Source of the DNA: Zobellia nedashkovskayae
Lineage (GTDB): Bacteria > Bacteroidota > Bacteroidia > Flavobacteriales > Flavobacteriaceae
Direction of reading: 5' to 3'
DNA: 64,000 bases
Assembly (NCBI RefSeq): GCF_015330125.1
Contig: NZ_JADDXR010000002.1
Coordinates: 2,864,685-2,928,684 of the forward strand
The position numbers and the translations under genes are program-made. Of the stretch, positions 24,979 through 35,240 are shown piece after piece; the first letter of the stretch is position 1, and every line of letters begins with the position of its first letter. The notes below the pieces were generated by a model. That model made no database searches and had not been told where the DNA came from. It saw nothing but the letters and a program-made list of their open reading frames with translations.

Positions 24979-27252
24979 ATGAAAAAAATTTTAATTATTG
25001 GATGCGGTTTAATGGCATTCTGCCAAAATACTAATGCACAAATGAATCTTGATAATAGGATTGAAGAGAAAGTAGACTCTTTAATTAGCTTAATGACTTT
25101 AGAGGAAAAGGTTGGCCAGATGAACCAGTATAATGGTTTTTGGAATGTTACAGGTCCTGTTCCAGAAGAAGGGGATGCCTCTAGTAAATTCGAGCATCTT
25201 AAAAACGGTTGGGTAGGTTCTATGTTAAACGTTACAGGTGTAGAAGAAGTTCGCAAGGTACAGAAGATTGTAGTTGAAGAATCCCGCTTAGGAATTCCTT
25301 TAATTATAGGTTTTGATGTAATTCATGGATATAGAACACAAAGCCCAATACCTTTGGCAGAATCTGCTAGTTGGGATATGGAGGCTATAAAAGCTTCTGC
25401 AGCAATGGCTGCTGATGAAGCGTCTGCAACGGGCATAAACTGGACTTTTGCCCCAATGGTAGATATATCAAGAGATGCACGATGGGGGAGAGTAATGGAA
25501 GGCGCAGGTGAAGATCCTTATTTGGGTAGTCAAATAGCCAAGGCAAGAATTACCGGGTTTCAAGGAGAAGACCTTTCTGCACCAAATACTATTGCGGCAA
25601 CAGCTAAACATTTTGCTGGGTATGGCTTTTCTGAAGCGGGTAGAGATTACAATACGGTAGATGTAGGTACGTCAACTTTGTACAATACTATTTTTCCACC
25701 GTTTATGGCAGCTATAGAAGCTGATGTAAAAACATTCATGAATTCATTTAATGTAATTAACGGTATACCCGCAACCGGCAATTCTTTTTTACAAAGAGAT
25801 GTTTTAAAAGGAGAATGGGACTATCAAGGTTTTGTAGTTTCTGACTGGGGTTCAATGGCTGAAATGGTCGCTCATGGGTATTCTAAAGACGGAAAAGCTG
25901 CTGCAGAAAGTGCTGCAAATGCCGGTAGTGATATGGATATGGAATCGTATTTATATGTCAAGCATTTAAAAGATTTGGTAAATGAGGGAAAAGTTTCCGT
26001 TGATAAAGTTGATGATGCCGTTCGACGAATTTTAAGGGTAAAATATGAATTAGGTCTTTTTGATGACCCTTATAAATATTGTAACGAAGAGCGAGAAAAA
26101 AATGTAATAGGAAGCGATAAAAACAAAGCGATAGCGCTTGATATGGCAAAAAAGTCTATAGTGCTTCTTAAAAATGAAAATCAATTATTGCCTTTAAAAA
26201 AGAAGGGAATGAACATTGCTGTTATTGGTCCTTTGGCAGCTGATAAGAATAGCCCGCTAGGAGGTTGGAGACTTGCCGCAGAAGATAATTCTGCAGTATC
26301 GGTCATCGAAGGTTTAAAGAAATATAAAGGCAATAAACTACATCATGAAAAAGGAGTAGAGTTTATAAAGGGTATAGAGGCATTTATATCTGAACTTGAT
26401 ATTAATACAACAGATAGGTCTGGTATTGCCGAGGCTGTAGAAGTAGCTAAAAATAAAGATGTAGTAATCATGGTTCTGGGTGAGCATGGTTTTCAATCAG
26501 GTGAGGGTAGAAGTAGGGCTAGTTTAGATTTACCAGGTCTGCAACAAGAATTATTGGAAGCCGTATATGCCGTAAATAAGAATATAGTTTTGGTTTTAAT
26601 GAACGGAAGACCCTTGGCTATTAATTGGGCAGATGAAAATATACCTGCCATAGTAGAAGCATGGCAATTGGGTTCAACTAGTGGTGATGCTATTGCTAAA
26701 GTACTTTATGGAGATTATAACCCAAGTGGTAAATTGCCTATGACTTTTCCGAGAAATGTGGGGCAGGTACCATTGTACTATAATTATTTAAATACGGGTA
26801 GACCCACTAACCCTGGTAATGATTTGGTTTTTTGGACGCATTATTCAGATGAAGTAAACACGCCTCTATATGAATTTGGATACGGTTTAAGTTATACCTC
26901 ATTTACCTATGATAATTTAAAGTTGAGCGCAGAATCACTAAGTAGAACAGGAGATTTACATGTCAGTTTTGATTTATCTAATACAGGAAAATACGAAGGC
27001 AAAGAAGTTGTTCAGCTATACATACAAGATTTATTCGCCAGTAGAGCAAGACCTGTAAAAGAATTAAAAGATTTTAAAATGGTTTCTCTAAAACCTGGCG
27101 AGACTAAAAATGTGAGCTTTACCATTTCTGCGAAGAAACTAGAATTCTACTCTGCAAATAATAAATGGGAAGCTGAGACAGGTGATTTTAAAGTTTTTAT
27201 AGGAGGAAGTTCCAATACCAAACTTGAGTCGGACTTCGCATTAAAAAACTAA
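24979..27252 (+). CDS. bglX: Periplasmic beta-glucosidase, GH3 family
   Basis: 757 residues, close to the E. coli BglX length. Signal peptide 1-20 (MKKILIIGCGLMAFCQNTNA). The GH3 N-terminal barrel contains the substrate-binding KHFAGYG motif (210-216) and the nucleophile D289 in GFVVSDWGS. The C-terminal sandwich carries the GEHGFQSGEGRSR acid/base region, and an FnIII-like domain follows (about 655-745: YEGKEVVQLYIQDL, VSLKPGETKNVSF). It releases glucose from beta-linked oligosaccharides. It stands alone, without a SusC/D pair, and ends at a strong bidirectional terminator. It lacks the TGA-type operator seen at its neighbours. Confidence 0.95.
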   Translation: MKKILIIGCGLMAFCQNTNAQMNLDNRIEEKVDSLISLMTLEEKVGQMNQYNGFWNVTGPVPEEGDASSKFEHLKNGWVGSMLNVTGVEEVRKVQKIVVEESRLGIPLIIGFDVIHGYRTQSPIPLAESASWDMEAIKASAAMAADEASATGINWTFAPMVDISRDARWGRVMEGAGEDPYLGSQIAKARITGFQGEDLSAPNTIAATAKHFAGYGFSEAGRDYNTVDVGTSTLYNTIFPPFMAAIEADVKTFMNSFNVINGIPATGNSFLQRDVLKGEWDYQGFVVSDWGSMAEMVAHGYSKDGKAAAESAANAGSDMDMESYLYVKHLKDLVNEGKVSVDKVDDAVRRILRVKYELGLFDDPYKYCNEEREKNVIGSDKNKAIALDMAKKSIVLLKNENQLLPLKKKGMNIAVIGPLAADKNSPLGGWRLAAEDNSAVSVIEGLKKYKGNKLHHEKGVEFIKGIEAFISELDINTTDRSGIAEAVEVAKNKDVVIMVLGEHGFQSGEGRSRASLDLPGLQQELLEAVYAVNKNIVLVLMNGRPLAINWADENIPAIVEAWQLGSTSGDAIAKVLYGDYNPSGKLPMTFPRNVGQVPLYYNYLNTGRPTNPGNDLVFWTHYSDEVNTPLYEFGYGLSYTSFTYDNLKLSAESLSRTGDLHVSFDLSNTGKYEGKEVVQLYIQDLFASRARPVKELKDFKMVSLKPGETKNVSFTISAKKLEFYSANNKWEAETGDFKVFIGGSSNTKLESDFALKN

Positions 27253-27258
27253 AATAAA

Positions 27259-27306
27259 AACAATAGCCTCTGATTTTTAATAACTAAAAAAGCAGAGGCT
27301 ATTGTT
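27259..27306. terminator. Bidirectional terminator between bglX and DUF1566 gene
   Basis: AACAATAGCCTCTG (27259-27272) and CAGAGGCTATTGTT (27293-27306) form a perfect 14-bp stem between two convergent genes. Confidence 0.9.
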
Positions 27307-28636
27307 AATTAATATTTCTAACGAGGCGAACATAATTGTATGTACGCTCACCGCCTTCACCTAAATTACCGCCTTCGTATTTGGTATCGAACCGTACGGC
27401 ACCGGCACCATGAAAATCTTTTCCTTCGTTGTTGACTGCCATGCCAAAAGCAACATACCAGGCGTAAAAGTAAGGCTCGCCACTTCTAAAATGCGCAGAA
27501 GTGCTGGTCCAATAATAACCAAAATCATCAGTGCCGGCTTCATTAGAAATCGGTGTGCAATTGAATATAGGGTCAATAGCTGGACCTTTATTTTTACTGT
27601 CTTTGGCATTTGGTGAAAAAGAGTAGTCTACAATACCTTGTAATTCTTTTACATTGGGCAAACGCCAATCGGTATAGTCAGCTATGTTAGCATTTTTGGC
27701 ATAAACCAAAGCATCTTTCCAATTTAGACCTTTTCCGCTATCGCCTTTTGTCCACATAAGGCCTGTAGCGTTATCAGAAATAGTTCCGTCTTTATTATCG
27801 GTAAAATTATTTGTTCCATAAACAGTACCTCTAACTGCACGCACATGCTTCAGTAGTGGGTTGCCCGTGGGTCTTTCTCCATTTTGGGGAGGTCTTCCAT
27901 TTTGGGGAGGTCTTCCATTTTCAGGAGGTTCCCCTTGTCCTGGAGGAGGCTGGCGATTTGGAGGTGGACCTTTATGGTCTTTCTCCTTATCTGGCGCAGC
28001 TGCCGGGTAGGCCTTTATATGCCCTGTAGCATGGTTTACACCAAAAGCAGCATTGTAACCACCTTCTTCTGTGTGACCAACATATGTATTGCTAGACCAG
28101 TATTGTTCACTTTTATCTACCTCTTCATTGTTGACAAGGGAAAAATAATTGGTATCTAAATACGGCCATCCAGAATTAAAATTACTAATGGAGAATAATT
28201 CTTTTGCCGATGGCATTCGCCAATCGTCATAACCACCTAGCTCTAAGTTTTCGCAATACTCTTTTGCGTCTTGCCAATTAAAGCCCTCTGAAGTTGGAAT
28301 TTCTTGCCACATGAGCCCTGAGTTATTATCTGTAATAGTACCATTCCCGTTTTTGGTAAAGGACATTTTTTTGCCTTTCAGATAATTAGCATCTTGACCA
28401 TAAAGAGAATCACTTTCAGAGATAGCATCAAGCACATTTCCATCATTGTCATACAAAGTGTACTGTCCCGTTGCAATCTGTACATAGTTGTTAGTTTTCA
28501 GGCTATCCTTGGAAATAGTGATTTGAGATTTTTTGTTCTCCTTATTTTTACAACCAGAAACAAATGCCAATGCTGAAAACAATATGATGGACATACTTAG
28601 CAAATTTGCCGTTTTTATTGTTGCTAAATTTTTCAT
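27305..28636 (-). CDS. DUF1566 (Lcl-like) lipoprotein with two repeats
   Basis: 443 residues. A lipoprotein signal ends at a VSGC lipobox (C29). Two DUF1566 domains (about 95-200 and 280-440) each have the hallmark sequence D-N-x-x-G-L-M-W and DWR-x-P-x-x-KEL. They are separated by a Pro/Gly/Asn linker (PPPNRQPPPGQGEPP onward) encoded partly by 18-bp repeats. Lcl-type DUF1566 proteins bind glycans and aid aggregation in Legionella; function in Bacteroidota is unknown. Its start is 15 bp after the Cthe_2159-like gene stop, so they form one operon. Confidence 0.85.
   Translation of the reverse strand: MKNLATIKTANLLSMSIILFSALAFVSGCKNKENKKSQITISKDSLKTNNYVQIATGQYTLYDNDGNVLDAISESDSLYGQDANYLKGKKMSFTKNGNGTITDNNSGLMWQEIPTSEGFNWQDAKEYCENLELGGYDDWRMPSAKELFSISNFNSGWPYLDTNYFSLVNNEEVDKSEQYWSSNTYVGHTEEGGYNAAFGVNHATGHIKAYPAAAPDKEKDHKGPPPNRQPPPGQGEPPENGRPPQNGRPPQNGERPTGNPLLKHVRAVRGTVYGTNNFTDNKDGTISDNATGLMWTKGDSGKGLNWKDALVYAKNANIADYTDWRLPNVKELQGIVDYSFSPNAKDSKNKGPAIDPIFNCTPISNEAGTDDFGYYWTSTSAHFRSGEPYFYAWYVAFGMAVNNEGKDFHGAGAVRFDTKYEGGNLGEGGERTYNYVRLVRNIN
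27879..27932 (-). repeat. Three 18-bp tandem repeats in linker of DUF1566 lipoprotein
   Basis: The plus-strand unit CCATTTTGGGGAGGTCTT occurs at 27879-27896 and 27897-27914, with a diverged third copy at 27915-27932. It encodes repeated PPQNGR/PPENGR hexapeptides. In-frame 18-bp slippage would change linker length without breaking the protein. Confidence 0.85.
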
Positions 28637-28651
28637 GATTATTTTCTAAAG

Positions 28652-30268
28652 TTAATTACCTCCTGGACCGCCAGTACCTGGTTCTCCTGTTGGTCCCATT
28701 TCTCCTCCAATTTGTGTAACCGTGCTACTTATTGTAAATGAATCACCTGAGTCTGTTCCTCCACTATAAGTTCCAGAGGTGTATAATCCATTAACTTCAG
28801 TGCCATTGCTTACACTTCCTCCGGTATAGATAGTATACGTTTGATCTGTTTCTAATTTTGCGTTGGAATAAATAATTGTATTTACGCTATAGGGTACTTC
28901 ATAAGTAAGGGCTTCCGTACCATCTTCCGATTGTATGTTTAATAACTGATTTGCATTAACACCATCAAAAATTACTGCGTTTTGTGTGCTTTCGCTCTCT
29001 GTAGGGAATGAAGTATTTAGTGCTAACCCTAAGATTGTTCCTCCAGTTATTTTAAATGTATTATCATCACAATCAAAACTACCATCGGGCTCATCGGTAC
29101 GAACTGCTATGGCAATGGTTGTACCACCTGTAATGGTAATTCCTCCGTTACTATCAATGGCATCATTAAGCGTGGCGTAAACATAAATATTTCCTCCATT
29201 AATATATATATCATCACCTGCATTAAGACCGTCATCGTATGAATTGATGTTCATTGTACCGTCATTAATGGTCAATGTTCCTTTTGCTTCTATACCTTCG
29301 CCTTCTGAAGTAGTTATTTCAAAATCACCTCCATTAATTGTTACATAGGGAGTAATGGAATCATCGGGTTCTTCCTCGTCGTCAATGTCATACGAAGCTG
29401 CAATTCCATCATCAATTGCATTAATAGTAAAGGTTCCGTCGTTGATAATAATATAGCCTTCTTCACAATCCATTGCATCGCTATCTGCTGTTAAATTAAG
29501 TGTACCTCCGTCTACAATAATGTAATCGTTGGTGTGTATGGCATCAGATGCTGCTTCTGTAACTGTGATTGTTCCACTAATTACCCTAATATAATCATCA
29601 CTTGCGATACCGTGCTTGTAGTTTCCTGCAACGTTAAGTGCTCCTGAACCGCTAAAAACCAATTGCCCTTCGCTAAAAAATGTTGCTTTTGCATCTTCAT
29701 CATCAGGAATATTACTGTAAGTTGATGCATCGGTCAGGCTGTTTGTACCTTCCAAAACAACAAAAATGGTTTTAGAAGATTGGATGTTGACCGCAGGACC
29801 ATCAGTATTCGCGATACTTAAATCACTTAACGATAATTTGAATTTCTTATCACTGTAAATTTTTAGCATACCATCTGTTGTTGTGCCAGATACTTCGTAA
29901 GCCACTTCTGAAATAGTGGAATTAATAGTAACGTCGGCACCATCTTGTGTAATAACCACATCATCAGGAACAGGGTTTGTAATTGAAGCCGAAGCGTTAG
30001 AAAATACAATTTGTACGGTATTTTCAAAAGTTGCATTTTCTACTAAATCATCTTCATCCGCACCTGTATTATCGGTATCTCCTTCAGCCGTTCCAGAGGT
30101 GTTTGTGTTTGTTATGGTAATAGAAGTGTCATCATCAACTACTTCTTCATCTACCATTACAGTATCTTCATCATCATCGCTACATGAACTAAAAGTTAAT
30201 ATTGAAGCGCTAAATGCTAATGCAATAAGGAGTAAATTGATATTCTTTTTAATTATTATATTTTTCAT
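28652..30268 (-). CDS. Surface lipoprotein with Cthe_2159-type carbohydrate-binding beta-helix
   Basis: 538 residues. Lipobox SSC near residue 29, followed by an acidic run (SDDDEDTVMVDEE), like the surface-export signal of Bacteroidota lipoproteins. Residues about 130-430 have repeated right-handed beta-helix coils of the type VTINGGDFEITTSEGEGIEAKGTLTINDGTMNI and DGLNAGDDIYINGGNIYV, the signature of the Cthe_2159 (PF14262-type) family that binds acidic or cellulosic polysaccharides with calcium. The C terminus is Gly-rich (GEMGPTGEPGTGGPGG). First gene of an operon with the DUF1566 lipoprotein. No TGA-type operator was seen upstream. Confidence 0.88.
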   Translation of the reverse strand: MKNIIIKKNINLLLIALAFSASILTFSSCSDDDEDTVMVDEEVVDDDTSITITNTNTSGTAEGDTDNTGADEDDLVENATFENTVQIVFSNASASITNPVPDDVVITQDGADVTINSTISEVAYEVSGTTTDGMLKIYSDKKFKLSLSDLSIANTDGPAVNIQSSKTIFVVLEGTNSLTDASTYSNIPDDEDAKATFFSEGQLVFSGSGALNVAGNYKHGIASDDYIRVISGTITVTEAASDAIHTNDYIIVDGGTLNLTADSDAMDCEEGYIIINDGTFTINAIDDGIAASYDIDDEEEPDDSITPYVTINGGDFEITTSEGEGIEAKGTLTINDGTMNINSYDDGLNAGDDIYINGGNIYVYATLNDAIDSNGGITITGGTTIAIAVRTDEPDGSFDCDDNTFKITGGTILGLALNTSFPTESESTQNAVIFDGVNANQLLNIQSEDGTEALTYEVPYSVNTIIYSNAKLETDQTYTIYTGGSVSNGTEVNGLYTSGTYSGGTDSGDSFTISSTVTQIGGEMGPTGEPGTGGPGGN

Positions 30269-30454
30269 CGTTCTTTATTTTTATAGTATAAATATTAGTA
30301 AATATTTAATTGCAATTTTGAGTTTTCAGTGAATGCCCTTTAGTTCTCTGTAAACTAGATGTTATGATATATTTCTGTTTTTATTAATTTTCGAAAATTG
30401 TGTGCTTGTATGTGTTGCATAGAATAATCATGGCTTGCATTAGCTGAGTTATTA

Positions 30455-31738
30455 TTATTTTAAATCTCTAACCAACCGTACATAATTATTGATTCGTTGC
30501 GCATCACCTTGAGGGCCGTGGCCTTTGGGCCAATCTTTAGGGTCACCAATTTTTGGGTCACTACGCTGCGCACCTGCTCCGTGTACATCCATCCATTTAC
30601 CATCCATATATCCCATGGCCCTACCAAAAGAAACATAAGATGCGTTTCTACCTTTTGCCTCAGTAGACCAGTTAGAATGTGTTGTACTAGACCAATAAAA
30701 AGGGTAGTCTTTTTGACCAGCTTCATTTATGATTTCAGAACAATTAAAAAGTGGGTCTATTGCTGCGGATTCTGAAGTGTTAGGGGAACGGGAATAATCA
30801 ACGATACTTTGTAGTTCTTTTACGTTGGGCAACCGCCAATCAGAATACCCTGCAAATTCATAGTTTTCGGCATAGTTTAATGCTTCTTGCCATAAGATGC
30901 CTTTTTGGTTGTCGTTGTGCATCCACATGAGACCTGTAGCCTTATCTGAGATGGTGCCATTGCCGTTATCTTCAAAATTATTGATACCGTAATTCTTGTT
31001 CCCTCTTACATAGGTTACAAAAAACGTTTTATCACCGGGACCAAATGGCATCCTTAATCCGTAACCTTTTATACGACCATCGGCAAAATTGACGCCGAAT
31101 AACAAATCTCCACCCACATACATGTTAGAACTAGCATATTGAGAGTCTATAATTCGTTCTCTTGCACTGGTGTCTCCGTAAGCGAATTTGAAATAATCGG
31201 TATCTATAAAAGGAATTAACCCTTCTAAAGATGAAGAATTATAACCGCTAGGGTCAACACCACTAAAAACTATTAAAGAAAATTGTTCTTTAATGGTAGG
31301 CAATCGCCAATCTGTATAGCCACCTAAATTGAAAGAAGCAGCACCAGCTGCTGCCTCTTTATAAGTCATTTTATCACTTGCCGTAATTCTTCCATCGCCA
31401 TTTGTGTCGGGGCTCTGCTGCCACATTAAACCCGTAACTAGATCAGTTACCGTACCATCATCATTATCTTTGTATTTAGGGATGTTACCAGGGTAATTTG
31501 CATTTTGTCCATAAAAATCATCACCAATAGCTGGTGCTTTAATTTCAGTACTGTTGTCGTAGAATTTACTCTGATTTGTACCAACAATAGGGTAATCTAA
31601 ATTACTCTTGTCATTATGTACAATACTATTAAGCCTTGAGTTTTTACCAGAGCTCAATAACAAAACAATGACTATGAGAACACAACAAAACCCGAATACG
31701 ATTGATGTCTTTTTTTTAGGTTTTACAATCCGTTTCAT
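30455..31738 (-). CDS. DUF1566 protein with N-terminal membrane anchor
   Basis: 427 residues. A hydrophobic segment at 13-30 (SIVFGFCCVLIVIVLLLSSG) anchors or exports it. Two DUF1566 repeats: LVTGLMWQQSPDTNGDG ... TDWRLPTIKEQF, and KATGLMWMHNDNQKG ... SDWRLPNVKEL. It is similar throughout to the lipoprotein at 27305-28636 but without the Pro-rich linker. It begins 21 bp after dps, so it is probably cotranscribed with dps from the operator at 32295-32306, linking a glycan-binding-type exoprotein to the stress regulon. Confidence 0.85.
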   Translation of the reverse strand: MKRIVKPKKKTSIVFGFCCVLIVIVLLLSSGKNSRLNSIVHNDKSNLDYPIVGTNQSKFYDNSTEIKAPAIGDDFYGQNANYPGNIPKYKDNDDGTVTDLVTGLMWQQSPDTNGDGRITASDKMTYKEAAAGAASFNLGGYTDWRLPTIKEQFSLIVFSGVDPSGYNSSSLEGLIPFIDTDYFKFAYGDTSARERIIDSQYASSNMYVGGDLLFGVNFADGRIKGYGLRMPFGPGDKTFFVTYVRGNKNYGINNFEDNGNGTISDKATGLMWMHNDNQKGILWQEALNYAENYEFAGYSDWRLPNVKELQSIVDYSRSPNTSESAAIDPLFNCSEIINEAGQKDYPFYWSSTTHSNWSTEAKGRNASYVSFGRAMGYMDGKWMDVHGAGAQRSDPKIGDPKDWPKGHGPQGDAQRINNYVRLVRDLK

Positions 31739-31759
31739 AATGGATCTGTTTAATTTAAA

Positions 31760-32236
31760 TTATGCTAAATGTGAACGTAGCATCCAAGCAGTTTTCTCAT
31801 GTTCTTCCATTAAGCCAGTAACATAATCACTAATACCTTCAGCCTGCCATTTGTCTGAAATTGGTTTTATTTCTTCTCGTAGAAAAATGATAATGCTTTC
31901 GTGGTCTTCTAATAATTCTGCGAATACGCTTTGACTGTCATTGCCGCCTTTCGCCTTTTCCGTAAGATGTGTCAATTGAGAATAGTCTTTTAATGTTGCT
32001 GGTACATAATGACCCAATGCACGTATTTTTTCAGCTACGGTATCAACCACCTCTTGTTGCTCTTCATACAACGTTTCTAGATAAAGGTGTACCGAATGAA
32101 AATCGGGTCCTTCTACGTTCCAATGGAAGTTTAGAGTTTTTGAATAGAGTACAAATTCATCTGCTAATATTTTTGATAATTGATCTGCAATAGCTTGTCT
32201 ATTTTCTGCTGAAATTCCAATGTTAGGTGTTTTCAT
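31760..32236 (-). CDS. dps: Dps-family ferritin-like DNA-protection protein
   Basis: 158 residues, standard Dps length. The inter-subunit ferroxidase motif is present: LNFHWNVEGPDFHSVHLYLETLYEEQQE, supplying H, H, D and E ligands. Forms a dodecamer that oxidises Fe(II) with peroxide and stores iron, protecting DNA. No OxyR- or PerR-type box is recognised. Instead a TGA-type palindrome and a perfect -7 box lie upstream. Followed at 21 bp by a DUF1566 gene. Confidence 0.95.
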   Translation of the reverse strand: MKTPNIGISAENRQAIADQLSKILADEFVLYSKTLNFHWNVEGPDFHSVHLYLETLYEEQQEVVDTVAEKIRALGHYVPATLKDYSQLTHLTEKAKGGNDSQSVFAELLEDHESIIIFLREEIKPISDKWQAEGISDYVTGLMEEHEKTAWMLRSHLA

Positions 32237-32263
32237 TTTTGTAGATATTGATTAATATTTCTT

Positions 32264-32306
32264 CAAAGATATTATGATTCAAAAGCTATTAAACTGATTC
32301 AAATCA
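32264..32306 (-). promoter_or_regulatory. CRP/FNR-type operator with perfect -7 box for dps
   Basis: TGATTCAAATCA at 32295-32306, 23 bp, then minus-strand TATCTTTG (32264-32271), a full match to TAnnTTTG. Centre 64.5 bp from the dps ATG. Confidence 0.85.
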
Positions 32307-32410
32307 TGTAGAGGATTTTTAAGAAAATTTTATAACCAAGGTAAGATGCACAGGAAAAATATAGAAGCCGAAAAACTCTGTGACACCCCTATTTTTAGAC
32401 GTTTAAGAAT

Positions 32411-32463
32411 AAAAAAATACAGATTAGCAAATAACTAAAGTTGCTAAATCTGTATTTTTTAAA
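32411..32463. terminator. Terminator after the oleate hydratase operon
   Basis: AAATACAGATTAGCAA pairs with TTGCTAAATCTGTATTT (one bulged base), flanked by A and T runs, between 32411 and 32463. It separates the oleate hydratase stop from the dps promoter. Confidence 0.85.
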
Positions 32464-32541
32464 TATAAATAGTGTAAAAAGAAGCGTAATAATGGTCAAT
32501 GATTTTTCTGTTTTTTAATATGACCAAAACCCTTTAAAAAG

Positions 32542-34482
32542 TTAATGGGTTAGCTCTTTTGCCCACCCTTTAATTTTATCTAACTGTTCATAAAGAAAAG
32601 AATCATGTTGCTCTTCGTCTTCTACTCCTTCAGGTAAAATATGTTCAAAGTAAGTGTTTTTAAGTACACGTTTTAGAACACTTTCTCCAGGAAAAGGTTT
32701 GTAATCGTTTAATGCCTTAGCAGCCTTTAATAGTTGACGAATATCATACTGACCAGCAGCAATATCGGGCACTTGCTTATTAAGGTTCAGCAATTTATAA
32801 ACAGCTATTCTAGCAGTTCTAATTGAAGTGTCTACGGTAAACACAACATCATTAGGCGTTTCTACAAACTGCCCTACAAGACCTAAATTCTTAGAACCAT
32901 TTGGTACAACTTCTGGTCTGTCTCCTGCAGCCCTAGGCATAAACATTGAGGTAATGTATGGCATGAAACTAGTTTTAACAATGGTATTTTTAATGATAGT
33001 ATCAACTTTATCTTCTAAACCAATATGAAAACATAACTCAGCTAAAACCTCATTACCTGTACATTGTGGCATTGGTTTTTTACTATAGTTCCCGTTTTTA
33101 TCCATAAATAAAGCATACACCCATATCACCAGAATATCATCTGGTTGTTCAGGAAAGTGCGGTTGGCGATTAATGGTAAAACTCATTAACCAGTTAGAGT
33201 CTGTTATAGTAACAATCCCTCCGGTTGCCGATTTTCCAGAATAGGGGTCGTTTACACAGTATTCTTTTATTTTTTCGGTGAAAGCTGATGGGCGACATGT
33301 TAATGTTGCAGATTCCCAAGAAGATTTTTCAACAGAACTGTAGAACTTTTCAGGTTTACCAAATTCAATAGATTTTGTAGCTAAGTTTTTCCATAACTGC
33401 CATCCGTCACTTTCACCACTTTTAATACTATCAATTCCCTCTATTGGTGCATTTGTATTATCGCCATAACGAGTGTCTTCTGTCATTGAACCTGTGGTAA
33501 CGATCACAAAATCGTTTTCAGTTACAGGGATTGTTATTTCTTTATCTTCTTGTTGTGTAATAATGCCTTTAACAACTTTACCTTCCGTATTTATTTGTAC
33601 ATCTAAATCCTTAACGAAAGTGTTGAACTGAATTTTAACTCCTTTAGATTTTAAATGTTCTGTTAATGGTTTTACAAAGGTGTCATGCTGATTGTATTTT
33701 GGAAATACCAAGCATGATAGATCATTAAAACCGTCAATACGGTGTAAAAATCGGTGCATATATAATTTACACTCTAGTAGACTGTGCCAGTTTTCAAAAG
33801 CGAACATGGTACGAAATAGTGTCCAAAAATTACTTTTAAAAAATGAATCGCTGAAATAACTTTCGACGGTAACATCATCTAGCTCTTCTTTCTTTTTTAG
33901 TAAAAGTTTTACAACAGCTAATTGATCTAGTTTGTTTAAATTAAATTTACTAAAATCTAGTACTTCCCCGTTATTATGAATTAATCTAGCTTTTGAATAA
34001 TTGGGGTCGTTATCATTTAATAAACGAAATTCGTCTAAAACACTATAAGGTGCTGGCATTTCTAAAGCAGGAATATCTTGAAAAATATCCCATAGATTCT
34101 CATAGTTCATTTCCAGTTCTCTACCGCCTCTTATTAGGTAGCCATCTTTAGCATTTCCTGATCCATCTAAAGAACCACCTTCAATGGCAATTTTGTCAAG
34201 AAAAATTATATTTTTTCCGGGTATGTGTCCATCTCTTATAAAATAATATGCAGCAGACAGACCGGCAATACCAGTCCCAACAATATAAACCTTACTGTTT
34301 TTGAAAGATTTAGGAGGTATACCTTTATTACGTTGGTAATTTCCTGTAAGATCAGCAAAAGGCATGGGTTGATCTTTAGAATTGCGTACTACTTCTTTAC
34401 TAGCATCTGGAGCATGATCTACTTGTCCAGGGAATGGTGAAGCATTTAATACTTTGTCGAATTTTTCTGTTATTTTTCCCAT
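32542..34482 (-). CDS. ohyA: Oleate hydratase
   Basis: 646 residues, the same length as Elizabethkingia meningoseptica OhyA. FAD-binding Rossmann motif [12 protein letters not shown] (69-80). The two catalytic residues reported for the Elizabethkingia enzyme fall at identical positions: E122 (RGGRE) and Y241 (ECKLYMHRF). The enzyme adds water across the cis-9 double bond of oleate to give 10-hydroxystearate, at the membrane surface. It lies 131 bp downstream of hdeD. It is probably in the operon started at 37035, though a separate promoter is possible. Confidence 0.95.
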   Translation of the reverse strand: MGKITEKFDKVLNASPFPGQVDHAPDASKEVVRNSKDQPMPFADLTGNYQRNKGIPPKSFKNSKVYIVGTGIAGLSAAYYFIRDGHIPGKNIIFLDKIAIEGGSLDGSGNAKDGYLIRGGRELEMNYENLWDIFQDIPALEMPAPYSVLDEFRLLNDNDPNYSKARLIHNNGEVLDFSKFNLNKLDQLAVVKLLLKKKEELDDVTVESYFSDSFFKSNFWTLFRTMFAFENWHSLLECKLYMHRFLHRIDGFNDLSCLVFPKYNQHDTFVKPLTEHLKSKGVKIQFNTFVKDLDVQINTEGKVVKGIITQQEDKEITIPVTENDFVIVTTGSMTEDTRYGDNTNAPIEGIDSIKSGESDGWQLWKNLATKSIEFGKPEKFYSSVEKSSWESATLTCRPSAFTEKIKEYCVNDPYSGKSATGGIVTITDSNWLMSFTINRQPHFPEQPDDILVIWVYALFMDKNGNYSKKPMPQCTGNEVLAELCFHIGLEDKVDTIIKNTIVKTSFMPYITSMFMPRAAGDRPEVVPNGSKNLGLVGQFVETPNDVVFTVDTSIRTARIAVYKLLNLNKQVPDIAAGQYDIRQLLKAAKALNDYKPFPGESVLKRVLKNTYFEHILPEGVEDEEQHDSFLYEQLDKIKGWAKELTH

Positions 34483-34613
34483 GTTTTCTAATTTTATTTT
34501 TAAGTGATACTGCTTTTAAATTTAATAGCAGTGAACGCATTGTATTATGATAAACCTGTCCTTTATATTGGAGCCCCCTAATTAATTGACTATAGTGTTT
34601 TCTTAAAGTTGTC

Positions 34614-35177
34614 TTATAGATTTTTGCCCATTTTTTTAAGGTCAAAGCCCAAGAAAATTCTAAATACCCCAGCCGTAATAAACCCGAAGGCAGTCATATA
34701 CACTAAGCTCAGTCCCGCGTAAAAAGGGTAGGTCAAAATTAAAAGGGAAAGAAGGAGTGTTACTATGCCCCAAAATATAAGCAGGCCCCATCGGGTAACC
34801 CCAAATACCTTTAGTTGAAAAGAAAGGCCGAGACTCAGAATACTTTGAAACAGTAGCCAAAAACCCACGAATATGGGTAAAAGCATCATGGTCATAAGTG
34901 GATGAACCAAAAGTAATGTGCCAACAATCAGGTCTAAAAGACCTGCTAGCAAGTACCAGTTCAAACCTTCCATTACATTTCTATTTGAAATAGCAAAGAC
35001 GATATGGAATATACCGGATGCTAAAATGAAAAAGCTAAAAAGCATACTTAAGGATAAATAACTTTCTAATGGGGTACGGATTACCCACACCCCAATAAAT
35101 AGGTATAGAATACCCACTAAAATAGATATCCACCAGTTCTTAATAGCTTTTTGAGTCGAATCCAATAATGTGTTCAT
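34614..35177 (-). CDS. HdeD-like membrane protein (DUF308)
   Basis: 187 residues with six predicted transmembrane helices in hairpin pairs (WWISILVGILYLFIGVWVI, YLSLSMLFSFFILASGIFHIV and further). The pattern matches the HdeD/DUF308 family, named for acid resistance in E. coli; mechanism unknown. It lies between the two oleate hydratase genes on the same strand, 63 bp after the upstream one, so a role in membrane-lipid or acid stress is plausible. Confidence 0.85.
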   Translation of the reverse strand: MNTLLDSTQKAIKNWWISILVGILYLFIGVWVIRTPLESYLSLSMLFSFFILASGIFHIVFAISNRNVMEGLNWYLLAGLLDLIVGTLLLVHPLMTMMLLPIFVGFWLLFQSILSLGLSFQLKVFGVTRWGLLIFWGIVTLLLSLLILTYPFYAGLSLVYMTAFGFITAGVFRIFLGFDLKKMGKNL

Positions 35178-35240
35178 AATTATTTTTTTTTATCTCTAGT
35201 TCTACTACATTTTAAACTGCTAAAGACAATCTATTTTTAT

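Noticed and set aside
27879..27932. CRISPR-like short repeats
   Set aside because: They are in-frame 18-bp coding repeats with no spacers; no cas genes are in the window.
30364..30378. TGATATATTTCT upstream of the Cthe_2159-like gene
   Set aside because: The second half-site is not RTCA and no suitable -7 box is spaced from it.
34400..34645. 81-codon minus-strand ORF overlapping the oleate hydratase start and the HdeD end
   Set aside because: It overlaps two confident genes, has no recognisable domain and its composition looks like out-of-frame translation.
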